Assembly: GCA_946479505.1 (NCBI GenBank)
Contig: CAMLGC010000036.1
Span: 1-24,446 of the forward strand
DNA length: 24,446 nt
Direction: 5' to 3'
Source: an uncultured Sphingomonadaceae bacterium
GTDB taxonomy: Bacteria; Pseudomonadota; Alphaproteobacteria; Sphingomonadales; Sphingomonadaceae
The notes under the pieces were generated by a model. It searched no databases and was not told the origin of the DNA. It saw only the letters and a list, made by a program, of their open reading frames with translations. Shown here in pieces: positions 7,978 to 15,378 of this stretch. How positions within the stretch are numbered: the stretch's first letter is position 1; each line of letters opens with the position of its first letter. The translations under genes were made by a program, and so were the position numbers.

Positions 7978-8015
7978 GTGTCGGGTCCGGCACGTCTAGG
8001 TGCCTAGACCGACAC
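7978..8015. promoter_or_regulatory. Symmetric stem-loop/operator in the divergent lipoprotein-rph gap
   Basis: In the 101-base divergent gap, GTGTCGG (7978-7984) pairs with CCGACAC (8009-8015) and, about the same centre, GGCAC (7989-7993) pairs with GTGCC (8000-8004), with a 4/4 internal loop. Overlapping it is a second perfect palindrome, GTCTAGG-TG-CCTAGAC (7994-8009), which excludes the first fold. It could be a DNA operator serving both genes or a leader structure of rph, whose ribosome site follows at 8020-8025. Confidence 0.45.
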
Positions 8016-8031
8016 ACTTGAGGAGACCCGC

Positions 8032-8748
8032 ATGCGCCCCTCCGGCCGCGCCCCCGACCAGATGCGACCCGTGACGATCGAACCGCACTTCACCCGGCAT
8101 GCGGAAGGATCGGTGCTGATCGGCTTCGGCGACACGCGCGTGCTGGTGACCGCGAGCGTCGAGGAGCGGCTGCCGCCGTGGCTGCGCGGCAAGGGCGAGG
8201 GCTGGGTGACGGCCGAATACGGCATGCTCCCGCGCGCGACGCACACCCGCGGCAACCGCGAGGCGGCCAAGGGCAAGCAATCGGGCCGGACGCAGGAAAT
8301 CCAGCGCCTGATCGGGCGGAGCTTGCGCGCCGTCACCGACCTCAAATTGCTCGGCGAGCGCCAGATCACGCTCGATTGCGACGTGCTCCAGGCCGACGGC
8401 GGCACGCGCACCGCCGCGATCTCGGGCGCGTGGGTGGCTTTGCGGCTCGCGGTCGACGGGCTGCTCAAGGACGGCAAGCTGACGGCCGATCCGATCCGGC
8501 AGAAGGTCGCCGCGGTCTCTTGCGGCATCTACCAGGGGACGCCCGTGCTCGACCTCGATTACGACGAGGATTCGGCCGCCGATGCCGACGCCAATTTCGT
8601 CCTGCTCGAAAACGGCCACATCGCCGAGGCGCAGGCGACCGCCGAAAAGGCGACCTATGACGAGGAAGCGCTGCTCCGGCTGCTCCGCCTCGCGCGGATG
8701 GGCTGCACCGAGATCTTCCGCGCGCAGGAAAAGGCGGTCGCGGCATGA
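8032..8748 (+). CDS. rph: Ribonuclease PH
   Basis: RNase PH is a phosphate-dependent 3'-5' exoribonuclease that trims tRNA 3' ends and acts in rRNA turnover, working as a hexamer in the cytoplasm. The 238-residue length is standard. Recognisable segments are [13 protein letters not shown] near residue 35, the RNA/phosphate-binding stretch MLPRATHTR, then [16 protein letters not shown], and [19 protein letters not shown] around residues 118-136. The start is supported by GAGGAG seven bases upstream. The stop overlaps the start of rdgB in an ATGA junction, so the two are translationally coupled. It diverges from the lipoprotein-hrcA-grpE run, the arrangement common in alphaproteobacteria where the heat-shock repressor and rph sit back to back. 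Confidence 0.97.
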   Translation: MRPSGRAPDQMRPVTIEPHFTRHAEGSVLIGFGDTRVLVTASVEERLPPWLRGKGEGWVTAEYGMLPRATHTRGNREAAKGKQSGRTQEIQRLIGRSLRAVTDLKLLGERQITLDCDVLQADGGTRTAAISGAWVALRLAVDGLLKDGKLTADPIRQKVAAVSCGIYQGTPVLDLDYDEDSAADADANFVLLENGHIAEAQATAEKATYDEEALLRLLRLARMGCTEIFRAQEKAVAA

Positions 8749-9374
8749 GCGGCGAGGGCAAGGAGCCACAGGCGATCCGCAAGCTCGCGCCCGGCCGGCT
8801 CGTCATCGCCAGCCACAATGCGGGCAAGGTGCGCGAGATCGCCGAACTGCTCGGCCCCCATGGCATCGAGCCCGTTTCGGCCGGCGACCTCGGCCTGCCC
8901 GAGCCCGAGGAGACGGGCACCACCTTCGTCGCCAATGCCGAGCTGAAGGCGCGGCAGGCGGCCGATCTTTCGGGCCTCCCCGCGCTCGCCGACGACAGCG
9001 GACTGTGCGTCGAGGCGCTCGACGGCGAACCCGGTATCTTTTCGGCACGCTGGGCCGGAGAAAGCCGTGATTTCAACGAGGCGATGCGCCGCGTCGAGAT
9101 GAACCTCGGCACCAAGGGCCCCAACGCCAGCCGCAACGCGCATTTCGTCTGCGCATTGGCGCTCGCCTGGCCCGACGGGCACATCGAATGGTTCGAGGGC
9201 CGCGTCGACGGCACGCTCGTCTGGCCGCCGCGCGGTGACCGGGGGTTCGGTTACGATCCGGTGTTCCTGCCCGACGGCGGCGATCAGACATTCGGCGAGA
9301 TGGACCCGGCCGGAAAGCACGCGATCAGCCACCGCGCCGACGCCTTCCGACAGCTCGTGGCGGCGGTGCTCTGA
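8745..9374 (+). CDS. rdgB: XTP/dITP diphosphatase (RdgB/HAM1 family)
   Basis: This enzyme hydrolyses non-canonical purine triphosphates (dITP, XTP) to monophosphates so they are not built into DNA or RNA. The 209-residue protein shows the family nucleotide-binding motif [10 protein letters not shown] (SxNxxK), the metal-site segment [13 protein letters not shown], and [11 protein letters not shown] near the C-terminus. The start overlaps the rph stop (ATGA), a typical coupled pair. About 15 residues precede the family core, slightly longer than E. coli RdgB. In many alphaproteobacteria hemW follows directly; here a reverse-strand CAP gene and a repeat element intervene. Confidence 0.96.
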   Translation: MSGEGKEPQAIRKLAPGRLVIASHNAGKVREIAELLGPHGIEPVSAGDLGLPEPEETGTTFVANAELKARQAADLSGLPALADDSGLCVEALDGEPGIFSARWAGESRDFNEAMRRVEMNLGTKGPNASRNAHFVCALALAWPDGHIEWFEGRVDGTLVWPPRGDRGFGYDPVFLPDGGDQTFGEMDPAGKHAISHRADAFRQLVAAVL

Positions 9375-9416
9375 CGCATACTGCTTGCTTCGGAGACATT
9401 TGCATCCCTTCCCGCA

Positions 9417-9491
9417 CCCCGGACTTGTTCCGGAGCGGACCGAGCCTCAACCACGCAAGTGGATGAGTGGATGCCGGAACAAGTCCGGCAT
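9417..9491. repeat. Inverted pair of hairpin units (REPIN-like) between rdgB and the CAP gene
   Basis: CCGGACTTGTTCCGG (9419-9433) and its exact reverse complement CCGGAACAAGTCCGG (9474-9488) face each other, and the right unit extends to an 8-bp stem ATGCCGGA/TCCGGCAT with loop ACAAG. A small CCAC-GCAA-GTGG hairpin lies between them. The unit resembles dispersed repeats common in sphingomonad genomes (recalled, not searched). It fills a tail-to-tail junction of about 159 bases that has no gene. Confidence 0.75.
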
Positions 9492-9533
9492 GACGAAGAG
9501 AGAAGAACGGGACGCCAATCGTCACGGAAAGCC

Positions 9534-10079
9534 TCAATACGCGCGCTGGCCCACCACATTGCCCGGCGGATCGTAGCGGCAGACGAGGACGTCGTCGCGC
9601 GCATTGCTCGCTGTCGCACAGCCGACCCGACGCGTGTTGCGCCAGACGACCTGCGCGTAGTGAACCGCGTCGTGATAATCGCCCGTGGTACTGAAATCGG
9701 GCGTGATGCCGTTCACGAAGAACCGCCGCTCCGCGACCCAATGGCCGACCATCTCGTCATAGCGATACGCCTCGCGCGTGCCGATCCACAGAGTCTCGCC
9801 CTCGCGGCCCGGCCCCGGCGGCTGATCGGCATGCTCGAACCGGCCCGTGCGCGCGAGCTCCCCGGCATAGGCAAGCGCGTCGGCGGCGAGGGCGTCGCTC
9901 CAGACGAGCGGCGGCAGCCCGAGATCGGCCCGTGCGGCATTGTGACCGCGCAGCATGGTCGCGCGCAGCAGGGCCTCGCCGCGCGGGGCGGGGGCGGCGC
10001 TCGGCCTCGGCTCGACGACACGCTGCGGCCCGGCGGGGACGCAGGCGGCGAGCGCGAACGGGACGAGCAGTGCTTTCAT
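9534..10079 (-). CDS. CAP/SCP-domain secreted protein
   Basis: This 181-residue protein belongs to the CAP superfamily (cysteine-rich secretory, antigen 5, PR-1). After a short hydrophobic N-terminus (MKALLVPFALAAC) and a Pro/Ala-rich linker, the domain runs from about residue 40: HNAARADLGLPPLVW, the FEHAD histidine, the EGETLW glutamate, then HYAQVVWRNTRRVGC (CAP1) and LVCRYDPPGNVVGQ (CAP2), which ends at the C-terminus. The N-terminus looks like a lipoprotein signal with LAAC, but at 12 residues it is unusually short, so secretion by cleavage or lipidation are both possible. A ribosome site AAGGAAAG precedes the start. Bacterial CAP proteins are envelope or secreted proteins, some binding lipids; the role here is unknown. 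It interrupts the usual rdgB-hemW order on the opposite strand. Confidence 0.88.
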   Translation of the reverse strand: MKALLVPFALAACVPAGPQRVVEPRPSAAPAPRGEALLRATMLRGHNAARADLGLPPLVWSDALAADALAYAGELARTGRFEHADQPPGPGREGETLWIGTREAYRYDEMVGHWVAERRFFVNGITPDFSTTGDYHDAVHYAQVVWRNTRRVGCATASNARDDVLVCRYDPPGNVVGQRAY

Positions 10080-10120
10080 CGCTTTCCTTACCAGGCGCTA
10101 CTCGCCATATCGCCGCCGCC

Positions 10121-11269
10121 ATGAACGCCAGCCCAACACCCCTCGCGCTCTACGTCCATTGGCCGTTCTGCGTCTCCAAATGCCCCTATTGCGACTTCAA
10201 CAGCCATGTTCGCGAGTCGGTCGACCAGGACGTGTGGCGGCGGTCGCTGCTCGCCGAGCTTGCTCATGAGGCGGAGCGCACCACCGGGCCGCTGGGTTCG
10301 ATCTTCTTCGGGGGCGGCACGCCCTCGCTGATGCCGCCCGAAACGGTCGCGGCGGTGCTCGACGCGGCCGAGCGCGCATGGGGCTTTGCGTCCGATATCG
10401 AGATCACGCTCGAGGCGAACCCCTCGTCGGTCGAGGCGGCGCGCTTCGCCGACCTCGCGGCGGCGGGGGTCAACCGCGTCTCGCTCGGCCTCCAGGCGCT
10501 CGACAACGACGCGTTGCGTTTCCTGGGGCGCGCGCATGATGTCGCGGAGGGGCTGGATGCGCTTGCCACCGCGCAGCGGGCGTTCGGGCGCGTGTCGTTC
10601 GACCTCATCTATGCGCGGCCGGGCCAGACGCTCGCCGCCTGGGAGGCCGAGCTCGGCCGTGCGCTCGGCTTCGGGACCGAGCATCTGTCGCTTTACCAGC
10701 TCACGATCGAGCCGGGCACGCGGTTCGCGACCGAGGCGGCAGCGGGACGGCTCACGATTCCCGATGCCGATGCCGCCGCCGACCTGTTCGAGGCGACGCG
10801 CGCGATGGCGGCGGCGGCGGGACTACCGGCCTATGAAGTTTCGAACCACGCGCGGCCGGGGGCGGAGAGCCGGCACAACCTCACCTATTGGCGGTATGGC
10901 GACTATGTCGGGATCGGCCCCGGCGCGCATGGGCGGCGCGGCGGGGTCGCGACGTTCCGCCGCCGCAAGCCCGAGAACTGGCTCGCGGCGTTGGAACGCA
11001 ACGGACACGGGATCGAAGCCGAGGAGCCGCTCGCCCCCCGCACGCGCGCGATCGAAGCGCTGTTGATGGGGCTGCGGTTGGACGAGGGGATCGACCTCAG
11101 CCGGGTTGCGGCGCTGGGCGAGGTGACCGAGGAAGCGCTGGTCGACGCCAAGGCTGCGGCGCGGCTTCAGAACGAAGGATTAATAGAGCGCGCGGGCCCG
11201 CGGCTGCGCGTCACTGGAAGCGGAATGCTGCTGTTGGACGCAATCTTGCCGACACTGGTGCGGGCATAG
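10121..11269 (+). CDS. hemW: HemW-type radical SAM haem chaperone
   Basis: The 382-residue protein is a radical SAM enzyme relative of HemN. It starts LALYVHWPFCVSKCPYCDF with the cluster cysteines C17, C21 and C24, followed by FFGGGTPSL at 62-70 for SAM binding and a C-terminal HemN-type domain (from about residue 290). HemW proteins lack coproporphyrinogen oxidase activity and are thought to deliver haem to target enzymes; the annotation 'oxygen-independent coproporphyrinogen oxidase' is a frequent misnomer. The frame is open 63 codons upstream, but that part is GC-rich noise; the ATG at MNASPTPLAL fits family starts, although no clear ribosome site precedes it. It diverges from the CAP gene across 41 bases. 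Its tail converges on the lppC-like gene with a hairpin element between. Confidence 0.94.
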   Translation: MNASPTPLALYVHWPFCVSKCPYCDFNSHVRESVDQDVWRRSLLAELAHEAERTTGPLGSIFFGGGTPSLMPPETVAAVLDAAERAWGFASDIEITLEANPSSVEAARFADLAAAGVNRVSLGLQALDNDALRFLGRAHDVAEGLDALATAQRAFGRVSFDLIYARPGQTLAAWEAELGRALGFGTEHLSLYQLTIEPGTRFATEAAAGRLTIPDADAAADLFEATRAMAAAAGLPAYEVSNHARPGAESRHNLTYWRYGDYVGIGPGAHGRRGGVATFRRRKPENWLAALERNGHGIEAEEPLAPRTRAIEALLMGLRLDEGIDLSRVAALGEVTEEALVDAKAAARLQNEGLIERAGPRLRVTGSGMLLLDAILPTLVRA

Positions 11270-11280
11270 CATCCACCAGT

Positions 11281-11343
11281 GTCCCCGCAGGCGGGAACCC
11301 AGAGAACGCTTGCAGGCCCGGGCTCCCGCCTTCGCGGGAGCCC
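11281..11343. repeat. Inverted hairpin units (REPIN-like) between hemW and the lppC-like gene
   Basis: The right unit forms a perfect 10-bp stem GGGCTCCCGC (11320-11329)/GCGGGAGCCC (11334-11343) with loop CTTC. The left unit (11281-11300, GTCCCCGCAGGCGGGAACCC) is an imperfect inverted copy of it. The element occupies the whole tail-to-tail junction and is the best candidate for stopping transcription from both sides, although no U-run follows. Confidence 0.75.
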
Positions 11344-11349
11344 AGGCCT

Positions 11350-12546
11350 TCAATTCCCGAACGAGCGCGGCGCGGGCGACACCGTTACGGTGCTGCCGTT
11401 CCTGATCTCCTGCACCTCGAGCGCGCGCTGGGCGACGCCGTCGCGGCCGAATCGAAATGCGCCGTCGAGTCCCGCAAAGCCGCCATCGTCGCGCAGCCGC
11501 GCCTCGGGGAAGTCGCTCCCCGGCTTCCAGTCGCGCGCGATTCGCACCGCCAGCAGCACGACATCATAGCCGAGGCTCGACAGGCGATACGGCGCCGAGC
11601 CGAAGCGCGCCCGGTATTTGGCGGCATATTGCCGGTAGAGATCGTCCGACACGCTCGCGAACCACGCGCCGCTCAAGGCTCGATTCGACGCGAGCGAGGG
11701 TTCGGTGTTCCACAATTCGGTGCCGAGGATGCGTGCGGTGCCGCCGTCCTTGCGGACGAGCGGCGCGGCGGCCGCCGCGGTCTCGCCCGTATCGGCGATC
11801 AGGATCGCCTCATACGGACCATTGCGCATGATGCGGGTGATCGCGCCCGAAAGGCCGCTCCTAGTGCGGTCGTAGGTCTGCAAGGTCACGACCTCGCCGC
11901 CCGCATCTTCGACCGCGCGCAGGAAGGCGGTCGAGGCACGCTGGCCGTAGAGGCCGAGCGGGATCAGCCCGGCATAGTGCGTGACGCCATGCTCGTGCGC
12001 GTAGTCCACGACCCGGTCGATCGACTGGGCGGGCGAATAGCCGAGCACATAGGTGCCGTTGCCCGCGACCGAAATGTCGTTGGAGAAGGTGATGACGGGC
12101 ACGTCCTCGGCATGCGCGAGCGGTGCGACGATTTTGACGTTTTCCGACAGGAGAGGCCCGAGGATCAGCTTGTTGCCGTCGGCGAGCGCCTCGCGCGCGG
12201 CGAAGGCCGCGCCCTTGCTCGTGTCGTAATTGGTGATGCGCACGCGCTCGCTCTTCGAATCGAGCAGCGCCATCATCGTCGCGTTGGCGATCGACTGGCC
12301 GACCCCGGCATTCGGCCCCGAAAGCGGCACCAGCAGCGCGACGCGGTTGCGTGTCGTATCGGTCGGGATGCCCTCCTCCACCGGCGCAGGCTGCGTCGTC
12401 GGCGGGGGCGCGGTGGGTCGCGTGACGGGCGGCGGCGCACCCTTGGGCACCAGCGTCTGGCAGCCCGCGAGCAGCGAGGCCGCGACGATCGCCAGCGATC
12501 TGAGGAGCAAACGGCCCCGTTGCGGTTTGACCATCGCCTCTGCCAT
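11350..12546 (-). CDS. LppC/LpoA-like penicillin-binding protein activator lipoprotein
   Basis: A 398-residue lipoprotein with signal RSLAIVAASLLAGC and lipidated Cys29, then a Pro/Thr-rich linker (about 35-65), then a periplasmic-binding-protein fold (about 75-385) opening NRVALLVPLSGPNAGVGQSIANA and including KLILGPLLSENV. This is the type I solute-binding fold found in LpoA, which activates PBP1a in E. coli; in alphaproteobacteria such proteins are annotated as PBP activators, and direct proof of that role here is lacking. It lacks the N-terminal TPR domain of E. coli LpoA. The start at MAEAMVKPQ is supported by GAGGAG five bases upstream; an in-frame ATG seven codons earlier lies upstream of that ribosome site. 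It diverges from rsmI with start codons only 13 bases apart. Confidence 0.88.
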   Translation of the reverse strand: MAEAMVKPQRGRLLLRSLAIVAASLLAGCQTLVPKGAPPPVTRPTAPPPTTQPAPVEEGIPTDTTRNRVALLVPLSGPNAGVGQSIANATMMALLDSKSERVRITNYDTSKGAAFAAREALADGNKLILGPLLSENVKIVAPLAHAEDVPVITFSNDISVAGNGTYVLGYSPAQSIDRVVDYAHEHGVTHYAGLIPLGLYGQRASTAFLRAVEDAGGEVVTLQTYDRTRSGLSGAITRIMRNGPYEAILIADTGETAAAAAPLVRKDGGTARILGTELWNTEPSLASNRALSGAWFASVSDDLYRQYAAKYRARFGSAPYRLSSLGYDVVLLAVRIARDWKPGSDFPEARLRDDGGFAGLDGAFRFGRDGVAQRALEVQEIRNGSTVTVSPAPRSFGN

Positions 12547-12559
12547 GACTGCTCCTCGC

Positions 12560-13393
12560 ATGAACACAATACTCTCGCCCGGCCTCTATATCGTCGCAAC
12601 CCCGATCGGCAATCTCGGCGATCTTTCGCCGCGCGCTGTGGAGATTTTGTCGCACGCCGACGTGATCGCGGTCGAGGACAGCCGCGTGACGGCCACGTTG
12701 CTCCGCCATATCGGCGTCAAGCGGCCGATGATGCCGTATCACGACCACAATGCCGAAGGCGTGCGGCCCGGACTGGTCGCGCGGATGGCAAGCGAGGCGG
12801 TGGCACTGGTATCGGACGCGGGGACGCCGCTGATCTCCGATCCCGGATACAAGCTGGTGCGCGACGCGCGCGCGGCGGGGCATGGGGTGACGACGATCCC
12901 GGGGCCGTGCGCGGCGGTGGCGGCGCTGACGCTCGCGGGCTTGCCGACCGACCGGTTCCTGTTCGCGGGCTTCCTGCCGGCGAAGGAAAAGGCCCGGGCC
13001 GAGGCGATCGCGGAGGTGGCGGGGGTGCGCGCGACCTTGGTGTTCTACGAATCGGGGCCGCGGCTCGGCGCAAGCCTGCGCGCGCTCGCCGAGGGGCTCG
13101 GCGAGCGCGACGCGGCGGTGACGCGCGAGATCACCAAGCGGTTCGAGGAGGCGGTGACGGGGACGCTTGCCGAGCTCGCCGCGCGCTACGCCGACGCGCC
13201 GCCCAAGGGCGAGATCGTGGTGGTGGTGGCACCGCCCGGCGCGCCTGCACCAGCGAGCGAGGCCGACGCCGATGCCGCGCTCGCCGAGGCACTGACGCGT
13301 CTCCCCGCCTCCAAGGCCGCGGGCGAGGTGGCGAAGCGACTCGGCCTCGATCGCAAGGCGCTCTACGCGCGGGCACTGGAGATGAAGGCGTGA
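12560..13393 (+). CDS. rsmI: 16S rRNA 2'-O-methyltransferase RsmI
   Basis: RsmI 2'-O-methylates C1402 of 16S rRNA using SAM, helping decoding in the ribosomal P site. The 277-residue protein has the typical start GLYIVATPIGNLGDLSPRA, then AVEDSRVTATLLRH, VSDAGTPLISDPGYKLV around residues 85-99, and PGPCAAVAAL, all hallmarks of this tetrapyrrole-methylase-fold family. The C-terminus ends in the short helical RsmI_HTH region (LPASKAAGEVAKRLGLDRKALY). Two in-frame ATGs are possible: 12560 (chosen on the family N-terminus) and 12545, which would overlap the lppC-like start codon in a CATG. Neither has an obvious ribosome site. It overlaps the following yraN gene by GTGA. The promoter must lie within the 5' part of the divergent lipoprotein gene. 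Confidence 0.95.
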   Translation: MNTILSPGLYIVATPIGNLGDLSPRAVEILSHADVIAVEDSRVTATLLRHIGVKRPMMPYHDHNAEGVRPGLVARMASEAVALVSDAGTPLISDPGYKLVRDARAAGHGVTTIPGPCAAVAALTLAGLPTDRFLFAGFLPAKEKARAEAIAEVAGVRATLVFYESGPRLGASLRALAEGLGERDAAVTREITKRFEEAVTGTLAELAARYADAPPKGEIVVVVAPPGAPAPASEADADAALAEALTRLPASKAAGEVAKRLGLDRKALYARALEMKA

Positions 13394-13758
13394 AAGCGCG
13401 CAGCGCCGGCGACCGCCGCCTCGCCGAAGCCTCGGGCCGGCGCGGCGAGCGGCTGGCCGCGTGGTGGCTACGGCTCAAGGGTTGGCGCATCCTCGACCGG
13501 CGCGTGCGCACGCCGGCGGGCGAGGTCGATCTGGTGGCTCGGCGAGGCAACCTCGTGGCGTTCGTCGAGGTGAAGATGCGCAAGACCGCGGCCGAGCTCG
13601 ATTTCGCGATCGATGAGCGGCGGCTGGCGCGCGTCGCGGCAGCGGCGGAGGCGCTGATGCCGCGCTATGCCAACCCCGGCGACGATATCCGCGTCGACGT
13701 GATCCTGCTCGCCCCCGGAACGCGCCCGAGGCACATCGAGAACGCCTGGATCGGGTGA
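13390..13758 (+). CDS. yraN: YraN/UPF0102 family nuclease-fold protein
   Basis: This 122-residue protein belongs to UPF0102 (YraN), a restriction-endonuclease-like fold of unproven function often found beside rsmI. After an N-terminal helix (GERLAAWWLRLKGWRILDRRV), the active-site-like core is visible as GEVDLVARRGNLVAFVEVK (residues about 49-67), with the E-x-D and E-V-K residues of PD-(D/E)XK nucleases. The frame extends upstream without a stop for a long way, but the gene starts at GTG 13390, overlapping the rsmI stop in GTGA, which implies coupling. Its order, rsmI-yraN-gshB, is conserved in alphaproteobacteria. The GTG start is inferred from spacing and family length. Confidence 0.92.
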   Translation: MKARSAGDRRLAEASGRRGERLAAWWLRLKGWRILDRRVRTPAGEVDLVARRGNLVAFVEVKMRKTAAELDFAIDERRLARVAAAAEALMPRYANPGDDIRVDVILLAPGTRPRHIENAWIG

Positions 13759-13806
13759 CTTCGCGGAACGCCGCGCCTACATGCCCGACGCACAGAGGAG
13801 ACACGC

Positions 13807-14763
13807 ATGAAGCTTCGCGTCGCCGTCCAGATGGACCCGCTCGACCGAATCGCCATCGCCGGCGATTCAAGCTTCGCGCTGATGCTCGCGGGGCAGGAGC
13901 GCGGGCACGCGATCTATCATTACGCGCCCGAGGACCTGAACTATGCCGCCGGGCACGTCTGGGCCAACGCGCATCCGGTGACGGTGCGACGCGTCGACGG
14001 CGACCATTTCAGCTTCGGCGATCCGGTGCGGCTCGATCTCGGCGACGACACCGACGTCGTGCTGATGCGGCAGGACCCGCCGTTCGATCTCGGCTACATC
14101 ACCGCCACCCACCTGCTCGAGCGGATCGCCGACCGCACATTGGTGGTCAACGACCCCGCGAGCGTGCGCAACGCGCCCGAAAAGGTGTTCGTGCTCGATT
14201 TTCCCGAGTTCATGCCGCCGACTTTGGTGACGCGCAGCGTGGAGGAGGCGCGTGCCTTCCTTGCCGAGCATGACGAGATCGTCATCAAGCCGCTTCACGG
14301 CCATGGCGGACGATCGGTGTTCCGCATCGGCGCGGACGGCGCCAACCTCGCCTCGCTGATCGAGATGCTCAACGGCGCGTATCGCGAGCCGCACATGATC
14401 CAGAAATTCCTCCCCGAGATCGCCGCGGGCGACAAGCGAATCGTGCTGGTGGACGGCGAAGTCGCGGGCGCGATCAACCGGCTGCCGGGCGTGGGTGAAA
14501 TTCGATCGAACCTCGCCGCGGGCGGGTCGGCGGCGAAGACCCGCCTTACCGAACGCGAAGAGGAAATCTGCGCGGCGCTCGGACCGGAGCTCCGTAAACG
14601 CGGGCTGCTTTTCGTCGGAATCGACGTGATCGGCGGCAAATGGCTCACCGAGATCAATGTCACATCGCCCACCGGCATCATCGCGATCGATCGCTTCAAC
14701 GGCACCGACACGGCCGCGATGATCTGGGGCGCGATCGAGCGCCGGGTCGAAGCGTGCCGCTGA
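13807..14763 (+). CDS. gshB: Glutathione synthetase
   Basis: GshB ligates glycine to gamma-glutamylcysteine with ATP, the second step of glutathione synthesis in the cytoplasm. The 318-residue protein has the usual prokaryotic length. It opens RVAVQMDPLDRIAIAGDSSF, then MRQDPPFD (87-94), and carries the ATP-grasp segment KPLHGHGGRSVF at 161-172, with the ADP-binding end GIDVIGGKWLTEINVTSP near the C-terminus. A good ribosome site, AGAGGAGAC, precedes the start. The gap from yraN is 48 bases, so it probably shares the rsmI-yraN transcript. dedA follows after 15 bases. The partner ligase gshA is not in the window. Confidence 0.97.
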   Translation: MKLRVAVQMDPLDRIAIAGDSSFALMLAGQERGHAIYHYAPEDLNYAAGHVWANAHPVTVRRVDGDHFSFGDPVRLDLGDDTDVVLMRQDPPFDLGYITATHLLERIADRTLVVNDPASVRNAPEKVFVLDFPEFMPPTLVTRSVEEARAFLAEHDEIVIKPLHGHGGRSVFRIGADGANLASLIEMLNGAYREPHMIQKFLPEIAAGDKRIVLVDGEVAGAINRLPGVGEIRSNLAAGGSAAKTRLTEREEEICAALGPELRKRGLLFVGIDVIGGKWLTEINVTSPTGIIAIDRFNGTDTAAMIWGAIERRVEACR

Positions 14764-14778
14764 GGCGTTGCCTCGGAC

Positions 14779-15378
14779 ATGACCGAGCTCATCCTGCGGA
14801 TCATCACCGGCGGCGGCTATTGGGGCATCGCGCTGCTGATGGCGCTCGAGAATATCTTTCCGCCGATTCCATCCGAGGTCATCATGGGGTTCGGCGGGAT
14901 TACGGTGGCGCATGGGCAGATGGCCTTCTGGCCGCTGCTCGCCGCCGGCACTGCGGGATCGGTGTTCGGTAATTACTGCTGGTATCTGGTCGGGCGGCGA
15001 TTGGGCTATGAACGGTTGAAGCCGCTGATCGATCGCTGGGGCCGGTGGTTGACGCTAGACTGGGAGGACATGCAGCGGCTCAACGCCTTCTTCATGGCGC
15101 ATGGCGGCAAGACGGTGCTCTTGTTCCGCGTGCTGCCCACCTTCCGCACGATGATCTCGCTGCCTGCGGGGCTGATGCATGTGCCGACGGGCAAGTTCCT
15201 CGCGATGACCGCGATCGGCACCGCCGTCTGGAACACGATTCTGATCGCCGCCGGATACTGGCTTGGCCGCAACTTCAGCCGCCTCGAACATTATACCGGA
15301 CCGGTCGCGATCGGAATCGCTGTGCTCGCGGTCGGCTGGTATCTCTATCGCGTCGCCACCTGGAAACGGCGGCATTAG
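14779..15378 (+). CDS. DedA family membrane protein
   Basis: This 199-residue inner-membrane protein has the DedA hallmarks: ENIFPPIPSEVIMGFGG (residues 24-40), with the conserved acidic and PxPSE residues, and the later FRVLPTFRTMISLPAG, matching the FxRxxPxxRxxxxxPAG signature. Hydrophobic segments lie at the N-terminus, around 45-70, 135-165 and 170-190. DedA proteins are implicated in lipid-carrier or phospholipid flipping and in envelope homeostasis; members such as UptA recycle undecaprenyl phosphate. Which lipid this one handles cannot be told. It follows gshB by 15 bases and is probably co-transcribed. Its stop overlaps the xerC stop on the other strand by four bases (TTAG). Confidence 0.93.
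   Translation: MTELILRIITGGGYWGIALLMALENIFPPIPSEVIMGFGGITVAHGQMAFWPLLAAGTAGSVFGNYCWYLVGRRLGYERLKPLIDRWGRWLTLDWEDMQRLNAFFMAHGGKTVLLFRVLPTFRTMISLPAGLMHVPTGKFLAMTAIGTAVWNTILIAAGYWLGRNFSRLEHYTGPVAIGIAVLAVGWYLYRVATWKRRH

Noticed and set aside
7931..8031. CIRCE operator or heat-shock sigma promoter upstream of the lipoprotein-hrcA-grpE run
   Set aside because: No TTAGCACTC/GAGTGCTAA pair was found. A CTTG is present but without a matching -10 at proper spacing.
10888..13389. A very long plus-strand open frame running from within hemW to yraN
   Set aside because: Only its last 122 codons encode a real protein (yraN). The rest is Arg/Ala/Gly-rich and runs across hemW, the antisense of the lppC-like gene, and rsmI in the wrong frame.
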